Part shown: piece by piece, positions 25,737 through 35,209 of the stretch | How positions within the stretch are numbered: the first letter of the stretch is position 1 | Layout: every line of letters begins with the position of its first letter | Assembly (NCBI GenBank): GCA_022705325.1 | Contig: JAKJER010000035.1 | Span: 1 to 64,000, forward strand | From: Planctomycetota bacterium | GTDB taxonomy: Bacteria > Planctomycetota > Phycisphaerae > SM23-33 | Reading direction: 5' to 3' | Length of the DNA stretch: 64,000 nucleotides | Made by a program: the position numbers and the translations under genes | The notes under the pieces: generated by a model | Databases searched by the model: none | What the model saw: the letters and a program-made list of their open reading frames with translations, nothing else | Told to the model about the DNA's origin: nothing

Positions 25737-28055
25737 ATGTCTCTGGCGACGAAGCGTGTCTCGTGCATCCTGAGCGCTGTGATGTTCGCCCTCTGCGTTT
25801 CCGCAACAGCCGCTCCGCCGAAAAGGCGGACCAACCTGCTGGCCAACGGCGGCTTCGAGTTGGGCAGGGACAACTGGCGGATGGATCGCGACAAGGGGAC
25901 CGAGGCCAAGTTCGAGACCACGGCGGACCATGTGGCCGCTGGGCAACAGTGTGCGCGCGTCACCGTCCAGAAGGTCGTCGGTTGGGGCACGCAGTTCGGG
26001 CAGACACTGGAGGCCCCCTCGCCGGGCAAGACGTACACCTTCGCCGCCCTGGTTCGCAGCGCCGGCAAGCCGGTCACCGCACAACTGGAGATCGAGCGGT
26101 CGGCCAACCCCTACGACCGCGCCGCCCGCAGCGAGAAGTTCACCGTCACCAGGGACAAGTGGACCGAGCTTCACGTGACCTTCAAGCTGGACAAGCCCTT
26201 CCCGCAGGGCTGGTTCGCCTATATTTCCTGCGCGCAGGGCGACTGCGAGTACCTGGCCGACGAAATGCGAATCTACGAGGGCGAGTACGTGCCCTTCAAG
26301 GCTGGCGGGGAAGAGGATGCGGATGCCTTCCCAGCCGTCGCGGTCTACGACACGCTCAAGTCGTCGGCGACTTCGCTGGCAGGCGAGGCACTGAGCGGCA
26401 AGACAGGCTGGACGGAAGTCAAGGGTGGCGCCGCGCACACGTTCAAGGGCGACATGGTGCTGGCGAACGAGTACCTGGCCCTGGTCGTGCGGCGAGGGGC
26501 GAAGGCGGCAGAGGCGTACGCGGCCGGGGCGGTGGGCTTTGTCCAGCGGGCGGATTTGCTGCCCGCGGATGCGGGCGCCGCCGTGCTGAAGTCATTTGAT
26601 CTGGTCCGCACCGCCGATTCGGCGACGGCGGGGTGCACGTTCGCGTCGTCTGACGGCAAGGCTTTCGGCCTGGACCTCGCTTTGGTGGCCGGGCAGGCAT
26701 ACGTGCGGACCCAGCCGCGGGAGGCGACATCGGCGATCCGCATCCAGGCTCCCTGCGGTACGGTAGTGCTGCCGGACTTCTTCGCCGACGACATCATTGT
26801 CGAGGCGGGCGAGGTGTCGGCTGCCTCGGCGGAACTCCCCAACGACCATTTCCTGATCCACCTGCTGGGGCGGGGCGAATGCCTCTTGCTCAGCGTGGCC
26901 AGCCAGCGCGGCGACGACGTGCGGATCGACCTCTCCGGCCAGGGGGAGGGTCGCCGGATCGACGCGTCGCGCGTGCCGTTCGGCAAGGATGGGAAGGTCT
27001 TTGTGGCGCTGCTGGAGGCGCCTGGCATCTGGCACCGCCGGCACGTGGCCAGGGCGGATGCGGGCAAGATCCTGCTGCTGGACTGGAAGCGGCCTTTCGA
27101 GGCGGTGTGGCGGGTCGATTGGCGGCGGAGCGACGGCCTGATCGATAGCTGGGAGATGCTCTGCCAGCGCAAGAGCGGCGGGTACGACAAGCTGGGCTGG
27201 TACGGCGACTCGCAGAGCGTGCCAGCCAACCGCAAGAAATGGACGACGGTGCTGGGCTCGTTCCTGTACCCCTGCTGGGCCGACCTCGACGGGCGGGCGT
27301 TCCTCCAGCCGCTCAAGGGGCCTTTTGCCTTCGACGGCCCCGTCGTGGTGTATCCGATCAACCGTTCGAGAGCTACCGCCCCCGACGTCTTCACCGTGCA
27401 GGACATCCTGCGGGCCGCGCTGGGCGTCGGGCCCTGCCAGTTCATCCTGGACGTCGAGGGCCAGGGCACAAGCCTGCACGGCCGGCCCACGTGCGGTACG
27501 CGGGACCTCCTGGGACCGATTTACAGGAGCGGCCAGCAGAAGCAGAAGCGGGCGGAGATCGAGAAGGCGCTGGTCGATGTGGTGACCTTCGTCAAGTTCA
27601 TCCGTGCGAGGATCGAGGACTACGTGGCCTGGGGCCACGAGCTGGTCGAGTACCTCCGGGAGCAGAAGAAGGCCCACCCGGAGTTGGCGGGCTTTGCCGA
27701 CGAGATGATCAACCTGGCCCGCGACATCGATGTCCGTTACGACCGCCGCCGCGAGCCCATCCGGACGCCGCAATACGTGATCGACCTGACCGAGAAGTTC
27801 CGCAGGACGCTGCTGGACTACGAGGGCGGCGACGCGTATGCCAAGTGCAAGGCCATCACCGAGGCGATCGTGGTGGTCGGAGGCAACCAGGACGAACTGG
27901 TCGGGGAGTGCCGCCTCGCGGTCAAGGTGATCCGCCAGCGGGCGGGCCTGGCGATGGCTGACGATCCCAAGGTGGCGGAGCTGGCCAAGGAGATCCGCCT
28001 GCGGGCGCAGAAGATACTGAGGAACCCGACGAGCTACGAGGCGCCGCGACACTAA
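25737..28055 (+). CDS. Secreted protein of unknown family with N-terminal CBM-like domain (paralogue B)
   Basis: A 772-residue exported protein. The ATG at 25737 sits six bases after AAAGGAG; the ATG at 25731 would abut it. After the signal peptide, residues of about 30-185 look like a CBM4/9-type carbohydrate-binding beta-sandwich (LLANGGFELGRDNWR opening, KWTELHVTFKLDKPFPQGWFAY, LADEMRIYEGE close). The remainder is paralogous to the preceding gene (VAVYDTLKSS, VLPDFFADDI, VYPINRSRA, ILRAALGVGPCQFILDVEG) and ends in a long helical region rich in charged residues. Function is unknown; the carbohydrate-binding module suggests action on or anchoring to a glycan. Confidence 0.78.
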   Translation: MSLATKRVSCILSAVMFALCVSATAAPPKRRTNLLANGGFELGRDNWRMDRDKGTEAKFETTADHVAAGQQCARVTVQKVVGWGTQFGQTLEAPSPGKTYTFAALVRSAGKPVTAQLEIERSANPYDRAARSEKFTVTRDKWTELHVTFKLDKPFPQGWFAYISCAQGDCEYLADEMRIYEGEYVPFKAGGEEDADAFPAVAVYDTLKSSATSLAGEALSGKTGWTEVKGGAAHTFKGDMVLANEYLALVVRRGAKAAEAYAAGAVGFVQRADLLPADAGAAVLKSFDLVRTADSATAGCTFASSDGKAFGLDLALVAGQAYVRTQPREATSAIRIQAPCGTVVLPDFFADDIIVEAGEVSAASAELPNDHFLIHLLGRGECLLLSVASQRGDDVRIDLSGQGEGRRIDASRVPFGKDGKVFVALLEAPGIWHRRHVARADAGKILLLDWKRPFEAVWRVDWRRSDGLIDSWEMLCQRKSGGYDKLGWYGDSQSVPANRKKWTTVLGSFLYPCWADLDGRAFLQPLKGPFAFDGPVVVYPINRSRATAPDVFTVQDILRAALGVGPCQFILDVEGQGTSLHGRPTCGTRDLLGPIYRSGQQKQKRAEIEKALVDVVTFVKFIRARIEDYVAWGHELVEYLREQKKAHPELAGFADEMINLARDIDVRYDRRREPIRTPQYVIDLTEKFRRTLLDYEGGDAYAKCKAITEAIVVVGGNQDELVGECRLAVKVIRQRAGLAMADDPKVAELAKEIRLRAQKILRNPTSYEAPRH

Positions 28056-28077
28056 GCAGCCGGTCTGCCGAGCGCAA

Positions 28078-28998
28078 ATGCATGAATTCCACGAACGGAC
28101 AGAAATGAGGATATCCATTCCCGTGAATAGACCCTTGCTTGTTCTCGGTGTGCTGGCAGCGCTGCTGACCGCGGCTGGCTGCCAGAAGAAGGACAAGGCC
28201 GCCTCATCGGGCCAGACGGGCTCCAACACCACCGCGACATCGGCTCCGGCGACCATCACCACGCCAACGGGCGTGGTCATGGTGCTCGTGCCGGGCGGGC
28301 AGTTCGTCATGGGCGATGACCGCGGCGAGTCTAACGAGAAGCCCGCCCACGCCGTCCAGATCAGCGGGTTCTACATGGACCAGTGCGAGGTGACCCAAAA
28401 GTCCTTCAGCCGCCTGATGGGCCGAAACCCCAGCAAGAACAAGGGCAACGACCTGCCGGTGGAGCGGATCGGCTACCTGGCGGCCCTGCAATACTGCAAC
28501 ATGCGGTCGATCCGCGAGAAGCTCACCCCGTGCTACGACCTGTCCGCGGCGGGCGTGGCCTGCGATTTCACAGCCAGCGGCTACCGCCTGCCGACCGAGG
28601 CGGAATGGGAATACGCCTGCCGGGCCGGAACGACCACGCGGTACTCCTTCGGCGACGATGCGGCCCGGTTGGGCGACCATGCGTGGTTTAAGGCCAACGC
28701 GGGCAAGGCGACCCACCCGGTCAAGGGCAGGGCCCCCAATCCATGGGGCTTGCATGACATGCACGGCAACGTGGCGGAGTGGTGCCACGATTTCTACCGC
28801 GACGGCTATGAAGGCGCCGCAACCGTCCGCGACCCGGTGGGCGGCGAGGCGACCGGCAAGCGAGTGCTCCGGGGGGGGAGCTTCGCCTCCGACGCCGGCT
28901 TCTGCCGCTGTGCCGCCCGCGCAGGAGAGAACCCCGGCCTTTCGGACGTGTGCCTGGGATACGAGGCCTACGGCTTCAGATGCGTCCGCCGCAAGTAG
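28078..28998 (+). CDS. SUMF1/FGE-like lipoprotein
   Basis: A 306-residue lipoprotein with lipobox LTAAGC (Cys35), a short Thr/Ser-rich spacer, then a SUMF1 domain (residues 65-305: MVLVPGGQFVMGDD, YRLPTEAEWEYACRAG, GLHDMHGNVAEWC, GFRCVRR). It is closely similar to the N-terminal half of the SUMF1-HDAC fusion 8 kb upstream. As there, only the Cys matching the second FGE catalytic cysteine is kept (Cys276) while the first is Ser271, so it is probably a binding or non-FGE member. An ATG at 28105 is an alternative start. It is the last gene of the plus-strand run. Confidence 0.85.
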   Translation: MHEFHERTEMRISIPVNRPLLVLGVLAALLTAAGCQKKDKAASSGQTGSNTTATSAPATITTPTGVVMVLVPGGQFVMGDDRGESNEKPAHAVQISGFYMDQCEVTQKSFSRLMGRNPSKNKGNDLPVERIGYLAALQYCNMRSIREKLTPCYDLSAAGVACDFTASGYRLPTEAEWEYACRAGTTTRYSFGDDAARLGDHAWFKANAGKATHPVKGRAPNPWGLHDMHGNVAEWCHDFYRDGYEGAATVRDPVGGEATGKRVLRGGSFASDAGFCRCAARAGENPGLSDVCLGYEAYGFRCVRRK

Positions 28999-29047
28999 AA
29001 CACATCGCGCCGTGACCCACTTCGCCGCCTCGCCGGGTGTCGTGTTT

Positions 29048-30316
29048 CTACTGGCCCGGGCCGATGCAGAACAGGTGCTTCTCGCCCCGGATGAGCAGCC
29101 GTCCGTCCACGGGCACGGGGGAGGCGACCACGCGCTCGCCCATGTCGTTGGCGGAGAGGACCTCGAACTTGCCCTCGATGCCCACCACGTACACCAGTCC
29201 GTCCTCACGTGCGGCGTAGAGCCTGCCTCCGGCAACCGTGGGCGAGGCGTAGTAGCTGGCGCCCTTGGGGGGCAGCTTGCCCGCCCAGAGCGTCTTGCCG
29301 GTGACCGGCTCGATGCACTCGATCTCGCCGCGGTCCCGCAGAAGATAGACCTTGCCCTTGCACTCCGCGGGCGTGGGGCAGAACGAGCCGGTGTCGTCGC
29401 GGGCCCAGAGACGGGCGGTGGCGGTGACGTCCCCGCTGCCGGTCAGGCGGATGCCGTGGAGGCGCATTCCCCGTCCGTAGGGCACGACGGCGACGTCGCC
29501 GGCGACCACCGGCGAGGCGACAGCCGGCCAGAGGGTCTTCGACTCGGGGTTGAAGTCGCCGCACGACCAGAGCGTCCTTCCGTTGGCGGCGTCATGGATG
29601 GTCAGGTGCTGGCCGCCCCAGACCATCACGGCCTCCCTGTCATGGTGGCGGATGACGATCGGCGTGGCGTAGCTGTGGTCGCCTTCGTTGGGGGTGGCGT
29701 AGTTGCGGTCGGCCTTCCAACGGAGTTGCCCGTCCGCCTTGTCGAACGCGGCGAGGCAGGAATTCCCGTGGCGCATCACCGCCATCACCACGCACTTCTC
29801 GGTCAGCACGGGGCTGGTGCCGAAGTCCCAGTAGAGGTTGTCCGGCCCGAATCGCTGGTGGAGGTTGGTCTTCCACAGCAGCTTGCCCTGCATGTCCAGG
29901 CCGGCCAGCGTGCCGCTCTTGAAGCAGGCGTAGATGCCCTGTCCGTCGGTGACACAGGAGGGATTGCACCCCGAGCCGTTGCGATGCTTGCCCTTCTTCT
30001 CCGTCCCCAGCGCGGTCCGCCACAGTTCCTTGCCCGCCCGGTCGAAGGCGAGGATCGCATCTTGCCCGTCAACCGGGGCGGTCAGGATGATCTGCTCCTT
30101 CCAGACGATCGGCGTGGAGCAGCCCTTGCCCGGAAGCGGCGCCTTCCACAGGAAGCCCTCGCTGCCGCTCCACCTGGTGGGGTATGTCCCGGCCTCCACG
30201 CTTCCGTTGTCTCCCGGTCCGCGCCAGCGGGGCCAGTCGGCCGCGTCGGCCGACGCCAATACGGGACAGAATCCAACCAGGTATACCAGGACGAGCACCC
30301 GTGTTCGCAGTTTCAT
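29048..30316 (-). CDS. Secreted PQQ-type beta-propeller protein
   Basis: A 422-residue exported eight-bladed PQQ-repeat propeller, of the kind often annotated as BamB-like or PQQ-binding-like in planctomycetes. The opening ADWPRWRGPGDNGSVEAGTYPTRW and repeats such as ILAFDRAGKELWRTALG, LAGLDMQGKLLWKTNL and LAAFDKADGQLRWKAD are diagnostic. No dehydrogenase domain or cysteine pair for PQQ use is evident, so a binding or scaffold role is more likely than catalysis. A perfect minus-strand -10 (TATAAT, complement of 30370-30375) lies about 55 bases upstream of the start, with no good -35. It is divergent from the next gene. Confidence 0.85.
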   Translation of the reverse strand: MKLRTRVLVLVYLVGFCPVLASADAADWPRWRGPGDNGSVEAGTYPTRWSGSEGFLWKAPLPGKGCSTPIVWKEQIILTAPVDGQDAILAFDRAGKELWRTALGTEKKGKHRNGSGCNPSCVTDGQGIYACFKSGTLAGLDMQGKLLWKTNLHQRFGPDNLYWDFGTSPVLTEKCVVMAVMRHGNSCLAAFDKADGQLRWKADRNYATPNEGDHSYATPIVIRHHDREAVMVWGGQHLTIHDAANGRTLWSCGDFNPESKTLWPAVASPVVAGDVAVVPYGRGMRLHGIRLTGSGDVTATARLWARDDTGSFCPTPAECKGKVYLLRDRGEIECIEPVTGKTLWAGKLPPKGASYYASPTVAGGRLYAAREDGLVYVVGIEGKFEVLSANDMGERVVASPVPVDGRLLIRGEKHLFCIGPGQ

Positions 30317-30457
30317 AATGGCCTTTCGGGTTCGGTGCGGCCGCAGGGCGGTCGTTCGGACCAGGCCGCATTATAGCGAATCAGCCGGGCGGGCGGCGCC
30401 TTGAACGCGGAGGTTCGCCCGGCGACAATGCGACCTCTCGGCAGAGGAGAGCCAACG

Positions 30458-31366
30458 ATGACGGGAATCATCAGGAAGTCAGCAACGGCGGCGTGCGTCT
30501 TATGGTTGTGTGGTCTGGCGGGCGCCGCGGAGAAAAGCATCCCGATCCGCCATCGTTTCCTCTGCGTGGACAACGCGGCTAACCGCCTGGTCTGCGTGGA
30601 CGAGGGTGCGCCCAGCCGGGGCTGGTCCGTGGCCATTCCGCCCGGCTCGCGAGACCTGCAGCGCTTGGGAGACCAAGCCGTGCTGGTCAGCCACGGCAAC
30701 GGGGCGGCCGAGTACGAGTTGGCCAGCGGCGCGAAGCGGGCATGGGTCGTCGACCGCTACCGGGACATCCAGACGGCCAGGCGGCTGGCGGACGGCAAGA
30801 CGCTGCTGGCGTCGGTCCGGGGCGAACTGTTCGAATTGGACAAGGACGGGCGGGAAGTCGGCCGCGTCCGCATCGATCAGCCTGGGCTGAACATGCGTCT
30901 GATGCGGGTGCTGGATTCTGGCAACCTGCTGATCGGGGCCAAGAGCCCGTCGGGCGTGTTGGAGGTTACGCGGCAGGGCAAGGTGGTTCGCAGGTGGGCT
31001 CTTGCGGGGAGCGGGTACACCGCGGAGGCGCTGGGGGCGGAGCGGGTCCTCTCCAGCCAGGGCGCTGAGGCGAAGATCGTGGAGATGGACGCGCAGGGCA
31101 AGGTGATGAAGTACGTCGGTGGCAAAGCCGACCACCCCGAGGCGGGGCTGGACTTCTGCTCCGGCTGGGAGCGGCTGGCCAACGGGAACATCGTGATGGC
31201 CAACTGGCTGGGCCACCTCAAAGCGCAGGCGGCCCGCGGGCGGCCGCACCTGGTGGAGTTCTCGCCCGACAACCGGATCGTGTGGACCTGGGCCGACCAC
31301 CAGGCCGTCCGGACGGCCACGAACGTGCTGATCCTGGATGCGCCCGCGCCCGCGGGCCGAAAGTGA
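30458..31366 (+). CDS. Secreted beta-propeller-like protein
   Basis: A 302-residue exported protein. The ATG at 30458 has AGAGGAG upstream, so an earlier in-frame ATG at 30401 is not used. After the signal peptide (AACVLWLCGLAGA) come repeated beta-strand units of the NHL/SMP-30 or arylsulfotransferase-like kind (FLCVDNAANRLVCVDEG, LFELDKDGREVGRVRI, LLIGAKSPSGVLEVTRQGKVVRRW, LVEFSPDNRIVWTW). No catalytic motif is recognised. Its stop lies three bases from the stop of the convergent SGNH gene, leaving no room for a terminator between them. Confidence 0.72.
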   Translation: MTGIIRKSATAACVLWLCGLAGAAEKSIPIRHRFLCVDNAANRLVCVDEGAPSRGWSVAIPPGSRDLQRLGDQAVLVSHGNGAAEYELASGAKRAWVVDRYRDIQTARRLADGKTLLASVRGELFELDKDGREVGRVRIDQPGLNMRLMRVLDSGNLLIGAKSPSGVLEVTRQGKVVRRWALAGSGYTAEALGAERVLSSQGAEAKIVEMDAQGKVMKYVGGKADHPEAGLDFCSGWERLANGNIVMANWLGHLKAQAARGRPHLVEFSPDNRIVWTWADHQAVRTATNVLILDAPAPAGRK

Positions 31367-31369
31367 CGG

Positions 31370-32995
31370 TCACGGCGCGGCCGGTCGCAACGCCCGCCCG
31401 ATGCCGGCTGCGATGTGGTCGGCCAGGAGTTCCACTCCAGCCTGGGTCGGGTGCACGCCGTCGTACGTGAGCACGCCCATGTCGCGGAAGGCCAGCGACC
31501 CATCGACGCGGAGTTCCACGTTGTGGTTCTGGAGGTAGGCCAGGTATGCCTTTCGCAGGTCCACGAGGGTCGCGCCGGTCTCGCGGGCGGCCTTGCGGGT
31601 GAGTTCGGCGAAGGCGTCGCAGCCGGCATCCTTGGGGTTGGCGCCGGTGGGCAGCTCGCGATAGACCGTGAGCGTGCAGAGCACCAGCCGGGTGCGGTTG
31701 GCCTTGGCGGCCGACGCCAGGTCATGCAGGGCCCGCTCGAAGTCTTCCGCGGAGGTCTTTCGCCACCAGACGTCATTGATGCCGATGAAGACGACGGCGA
31801 GGTCGGCCCGGTCGGTTGCGATGACCCGGGCGAAAGGGGCCTGGGGGCCGTTGTGGTTCTTGGCGTCCACGTAGGCGGCCTTGTCCACCCCGTCGCGCAA
31901 GGACAGGACTCCACCGCCGTTGACGCCCCGGTTGACCAGGCGGATCTTCATGTTCCTGGTTCCTTCTCCGGTACGCAGGGCCTGGGCGATGGCCTCGATG
32001 TACCCGTTCTGCCAGGTGATCGAGTCGCCGAAGAAGGAGATCGTCATGCCGTCCTTCAGCGGCGTGTTCGGGCCGCCCAACTCGCTCCGCCCGCTGATGC
32101 GAAAGACCGTCTCGCGCTGCCGCCGGGCCTGCTCGGACATGTCGAAGGGCGGGTCGGCGGGCGCGACCTTCGCGTCGGGCACGAGCTGGCCGTCGTCCAG
32201 CAGCTTGGCGCGATACAGCCCGGCGGGGCGGTCGGACGGGCTGTCGAAGCCGACGCGGGCGGCCTGCTCCGCGGTCAGCCCGGGTCCGCCCGAGCCGAAC
32301 GCGACCTTGTCCTTGCCCCGGGTCCATTGCCGGATGGTGACTGTCTTGGACAGGTCCCATTTCTGCGAACGGCTGTCGGCGAAGGTGAGGGTGCACTCGC
32401 TCTCGCCCAGGTCGATCGTGCCGTGGGCCCGGACCAGTAGCGGCCCAAGCGTCTCGCTGTGACCCTGGGTCCACAGCCGGCCCTCGTGCGGCCCGGCCAG
32501 CGTCAGGGATGTCGAGTCCTCGATCTGGTGGGGGGCGTCGAGTCGGAGGATCGCCTGGTTGCTCCCGCCGCCCAGGACGATTTCTCCCGCGATCGCTTGC
32601 ACGCCGGGCGGCTTGGCCAGGGCGAGCAGGCCACGCTTCACCGTCAGCGTGCCGCGGAAGGTATTGGGGGCCGTTCCTCCCAGAAACGACGGCGCGGTCT
32701 GCATGTGGGGGATGCCCCCGCCGTTCCAGACGATCCGCCCAGACCCCGAGATCGCGCCGGCGAACACCGTCCGGTTGCCCCCGCCGGTCTCCATCGTCAG
32801 CGCGTGCGAGTTGAGGTCCAGGTCGCCCGTGAAGGTCGCGGTCTTCCATCCAAAGGTCGTGTCGCCGGCCAGCCGCAGCCTGGCTTGCTTGCCATAGGCC
32901 TGGTCCGGTTTCATGACCTCGCCCGAGACATCCACGGCCTGACCGCCCTGGGCGGCGGCGAGATGGACGACGATCAGCGCCAGCGATTTGAACAT
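31370..32995 (-). CDS. Secreted SGNH/GDSL hydrolase with N-terminal beta-helix repeats
   Basis: A 541-residue exported esterase-like protein. The signal peptide is followed by an N-terminal region (about 20-260) of autotransporter-associated beta-strand repeats (GDLDLNSHALTMETGGGNRTVFAGAISGSGRIVWNGG pattern and FRGTLTVKRGLLALA). From 315 a full SGNH set appears: FFGDSITW with Ser325 (block I), NGGG (II), GINDVWW (III, Asn) and DGVHPT (V, Asp/His). Such enzymes remove acetyl or other acyl groups from glycans. AGGAGAAAGC precedes the ATG at 32995. It is divergent from the operon beginning at 33134 and may be co-regulated with it. Confidence 0.85.
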   Translation of the reverse strand: MFKSLALIVVHLAAAQGGQAVDVSGEVMKPDQAYGKQARLRLAGDTTFGWKTATFTGDLDLNSHALTMETGGGNRTVFAGAISGSGRIVWNGGGIPHMQTAPSFLGGTAPNTFRGTLTVKRGLLALAKPPGVQAIAGEIVLGGGSNQAILRLDAPHQIEDSTSLTLAGPHEGRLWTQGHSETLGPLLVRAHGTIDLGESECTLTFADSRSQKWDLSKTVTIRQWTRGKDKVAFGSGGPGLTAEQAARVGFDSPSDRPAGLYRAKLLDDGQLVPDAKVAPADPPFDMSEQARRQRETVFRISGRSELGGPNTPLKDGMTISFFGDSITWQNGYIEAIAQALRTGEGTRNMKIRLVNRGVNGGGVLSLRDGVDKAAYVDAKNHNGPQAPFARVIATDRADLAVVFIGINDVWWRKTSAEDFERALHDLASAAKANRTRLVLCTLTVYRELPTGANPKDAGCDAFAELTRKAARETGATLVDLRKAYLAYLQNHNVELRVDGSLAFRDMGVLTYDGVHPTQAGVELLADHIAAGIGRALRPAAP

Positions 32996-33133
32996 GCTTT
33001 CTCCTCGGAGTCTGCGGCGGAACTTGCGACCCGCCGCCTCGAGCGATAGAGTACGGCCTGCGAGTCGAGATCACAAGCAAGCCCGCTTGGCACGAGTCGA
33101 GGCCTGTCGCCTCTCTTTGTCCGGGAGCCGAAA

Positions 33134-35185
33134 ATGGGAAACGCTCTCAGGTGCGTCGCGTGGAGTGCATGGCTGCTGGTCTGGGCGTCGTCCAGTGCCC
33201 TGGCCGGCCCGCCGGGGCGTGTGACGCTACGGACGGCGGGCGGTCCGGTCCGGGGCGGGCCCGTGACGTTCGGTCATGTCTTCAAGAAGGGCGACATTCG
33301 CCAGGGCCTCCTGGTCGCCGCGCGCGGGGCGCGGACGCAGGTGGACGTCAAGCGGCGCTACGACGACGGCTCGGTGCGGTTTGCCGTCGTGTCGGTGCTG
33401 CTCGACCAGCCGGCGGATCGCCTGGATGTGACGCTGAGCGACGGCGTCGCGGACCAGTTGGCCAGGCCGGTGTCGGTGCAGGCGGCTGACCTGCTCAAGA
33501 CGGACTTCGACGCGGTGCTCCGGCTGCGGTTTCCGGACGGGAGCGAGCGGACCGCCAGCGCTCGCGGCCTGCTCGAGGCGGCCGGGGCGAAGGCCAGGAC
33601 GTGGCTGGACGGGCCGGTGGTGACCGAGTGGCTGCTGGAGGGCGCACCCGCCGACAAGCAGGGACGCGGAGACGAGGATCTCCGCGTGCAGTTTCACGTG
33701 CGGGCATACGCCGGTTGCCAGGCGGTTCGCGTGACGGTCGTGGTGGAGAACTGCCTGGACGCGTGGGCGGGGAACATCGGCTACGACGCGGAGGTCGCCC
33801 TGGGCCGCCAGGGGGCGCTCGCCTATCAGAAGAAGGGCGTCCACCACCGTCGCCTCAGTCGCTGGCGGAAGGACTTCTGGTGGCCCTCGCCGCCGCCGCG
33901 CGTGGACGTGGCCCACGATCTGGCGTGCCTTAGCGAAAGCGGGGCCATCCCCAACTACGACCGCTCCGTCGCGGTCGCCGAAAAGACGCTGGCCGGCCTG
34001 GCCGAGCGGTGGCAGCGGTGCGGCGAGACCGACATCATGGGCAGCGGCTTGCTCACCAAGTACATGCCCACCACGGGCGGGCGGGCCGAGATCGGCCCGT
34101 ACCCGAAGTGGACCGTCGAGTACCTGCTCACCATGGACGAGCGGGCCAAGGCGGTGGTCCTGGGTGGCGGCGATCTGGCTGGGTCGTGGCCCATTCACGT
34201 CCGCAGCTCGAAGACCGGGCGGATCCTGACGCTGGAGGAGCGTCCGAAGTTCTGGGTCAGCGGCTACCGCGACGGCGACCGCGAGCGCCCGCTGTGGAAA
34301 CCGGACCGCGCGCCGGCGCCCCCGCCGCGGACGGCCGACAGCAAGAGCCACCCGTACCACCTCTCGCCCGACGTCGCCCACATGGGCTCCTACGCCTACG
34401 TGCCGTACCTGGTGACCGGCGACTTCTACTATCTCGAAGAGGCGTACTTCTGGGCCAACTACGTCCTGCTGGCCCAGTGGCCCGTGCCGCGCCAGGACGC
34501 TCGGGGCCTCCTGAGCGATCAGATTCGCGGCAATGCCTGGGGTCTGCGGAACATCGCCGACGCCGCCTTCATCGCGCCTGAAGGTGATCCGGAGGGGCCG
34601 TACTTCGACAAGCGCATCCGCGAGAACCTGGCCGAGTGGACAAAGCGGATGTACGGCCCGCCGGAGTACAACAAGATGGGCTTCTGGGGCATTCGCACGG
34701 TCTCCGACGCCCGCATCCAGAACGCGGCCAATCCCAACTGGATGGTCACGGCGCCGTGGGAGCACGACTTCCTCATCTGGAGCCTGCACCACCTGACCGA
34801 ATTGGGGTGGGCCGAGGCGGCCCGCCCGCGCGACTTCGAGCTGCGCTGGCGAGTCGGGGCGTTCGTCCACCCGCAGCAATACGACCCTCGCTTGGCCGCG
34901 CCCTACCGGATGGTTGTGGGCGAGATGGGGGCGGACAAGAAGGTCACGTTCTACGACGACTGGGTGACGCTCGGCCGGGAGAACGCCCGACTGACCAAGC
35001 CGCCCAAAGGCAAGTCAAACCCGGCATATGACTACTCCGCCCACATCGCCTTGGTCAGCGCGGTGGACGCGGGCTTCCCGCGGGCGGAGGAGGCGCTGAA
35101 GGTGCTGCTGGAACTGACCGGGGGGTACACCGGCTACCTGGCCGACCCCGCCTGGCGGATCGTGCCGCGCCGGTCGCCGAAATAA
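33134..35185 (+). CDS. Secreted RIFT-barrel/(alpha/alpha)-toroid protein, possible polysaccharide lyase
   Basis: A 683-residue exported protein opening a five-gene operon. After a signal peptide (LLVWASSSALAG), residues of about 30-330 are beta-rich and resemble the RIFT-barrel N-terminal domain of PcRGLX/YetA-like proteins (GGPVRGGPVTFGHVFKKGDIR, followed by RRYDDGSVRFAVVSV). Residues of about 380-600 are helical and aromatic (SYAYVPYLVTGDFYYLEEAYFWANY, followed by WGLRNIADAAFIAPEGD), like a glycan-active toroid. The match is by recalled pattern, so lyase activity is tentative. The next gene starts 24 bases downstream. Confidence 0.55.
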   Translation: MGNALRCVAWSAWLLVWASSSALAGPPGRVTLRTAGGPVRGGPVTFGHVFKKGDIRQGLLVAARGARTQVDVKRRYDDGSVRFAVVSVLLDQPADRLDVTLSDGVADQLARPVSVQAADLLKTDFDAVLRLRFPDGSERTASARGLLEAAGAKARTWLDGPVVTEWLLEGAPADKQGRGDEDLRVQFHVRAYAGCQAVRVTVVVENCLDAWAGNIGYDAEVALGRQGALAYQKKGVHHRRLSRWRKDFWWPSPPPRVDVAHDLACLSESGAIPNYDRSVAVAEKTLAGLAERWQRCGETDIMGSGLLTKYMPTTGGRAEIGPYPKWTVEYLLTMDERAKAVVLGGGDLAGSWPIHVRSSKTGRILTLEERPKFWVSGYRDGDRERPLWKPDRAPAPPPRTADSKSHPYHLSPDVAHMGSYAYVPYLVTGDFYYLEEAYFWANYVLLAQWPVPRQDARGLLSDQIRGNAWGLRNIADAAFIAPEGDPEGPYFDKRIRENLAEWTKRMYGPPEYNKMGFWGIRTVSDARIQNAANPNWMVTAPWEHDFLIWSLHHLTELGWAEAARPRDFELRWRVGAFVHPQQYDPRLAAPYRMVVGEMGADKKVTFYDDWVTLGRENARLTKPPKGKSNPAYDYSAHIALVSAVDAGFPRAEEALKVLLELTGGYTGYLADPAWRIVPRRSPK

Positions 35186-35209
35186 GCCACTGTGCGAAGG
35201 GAGACGGTG

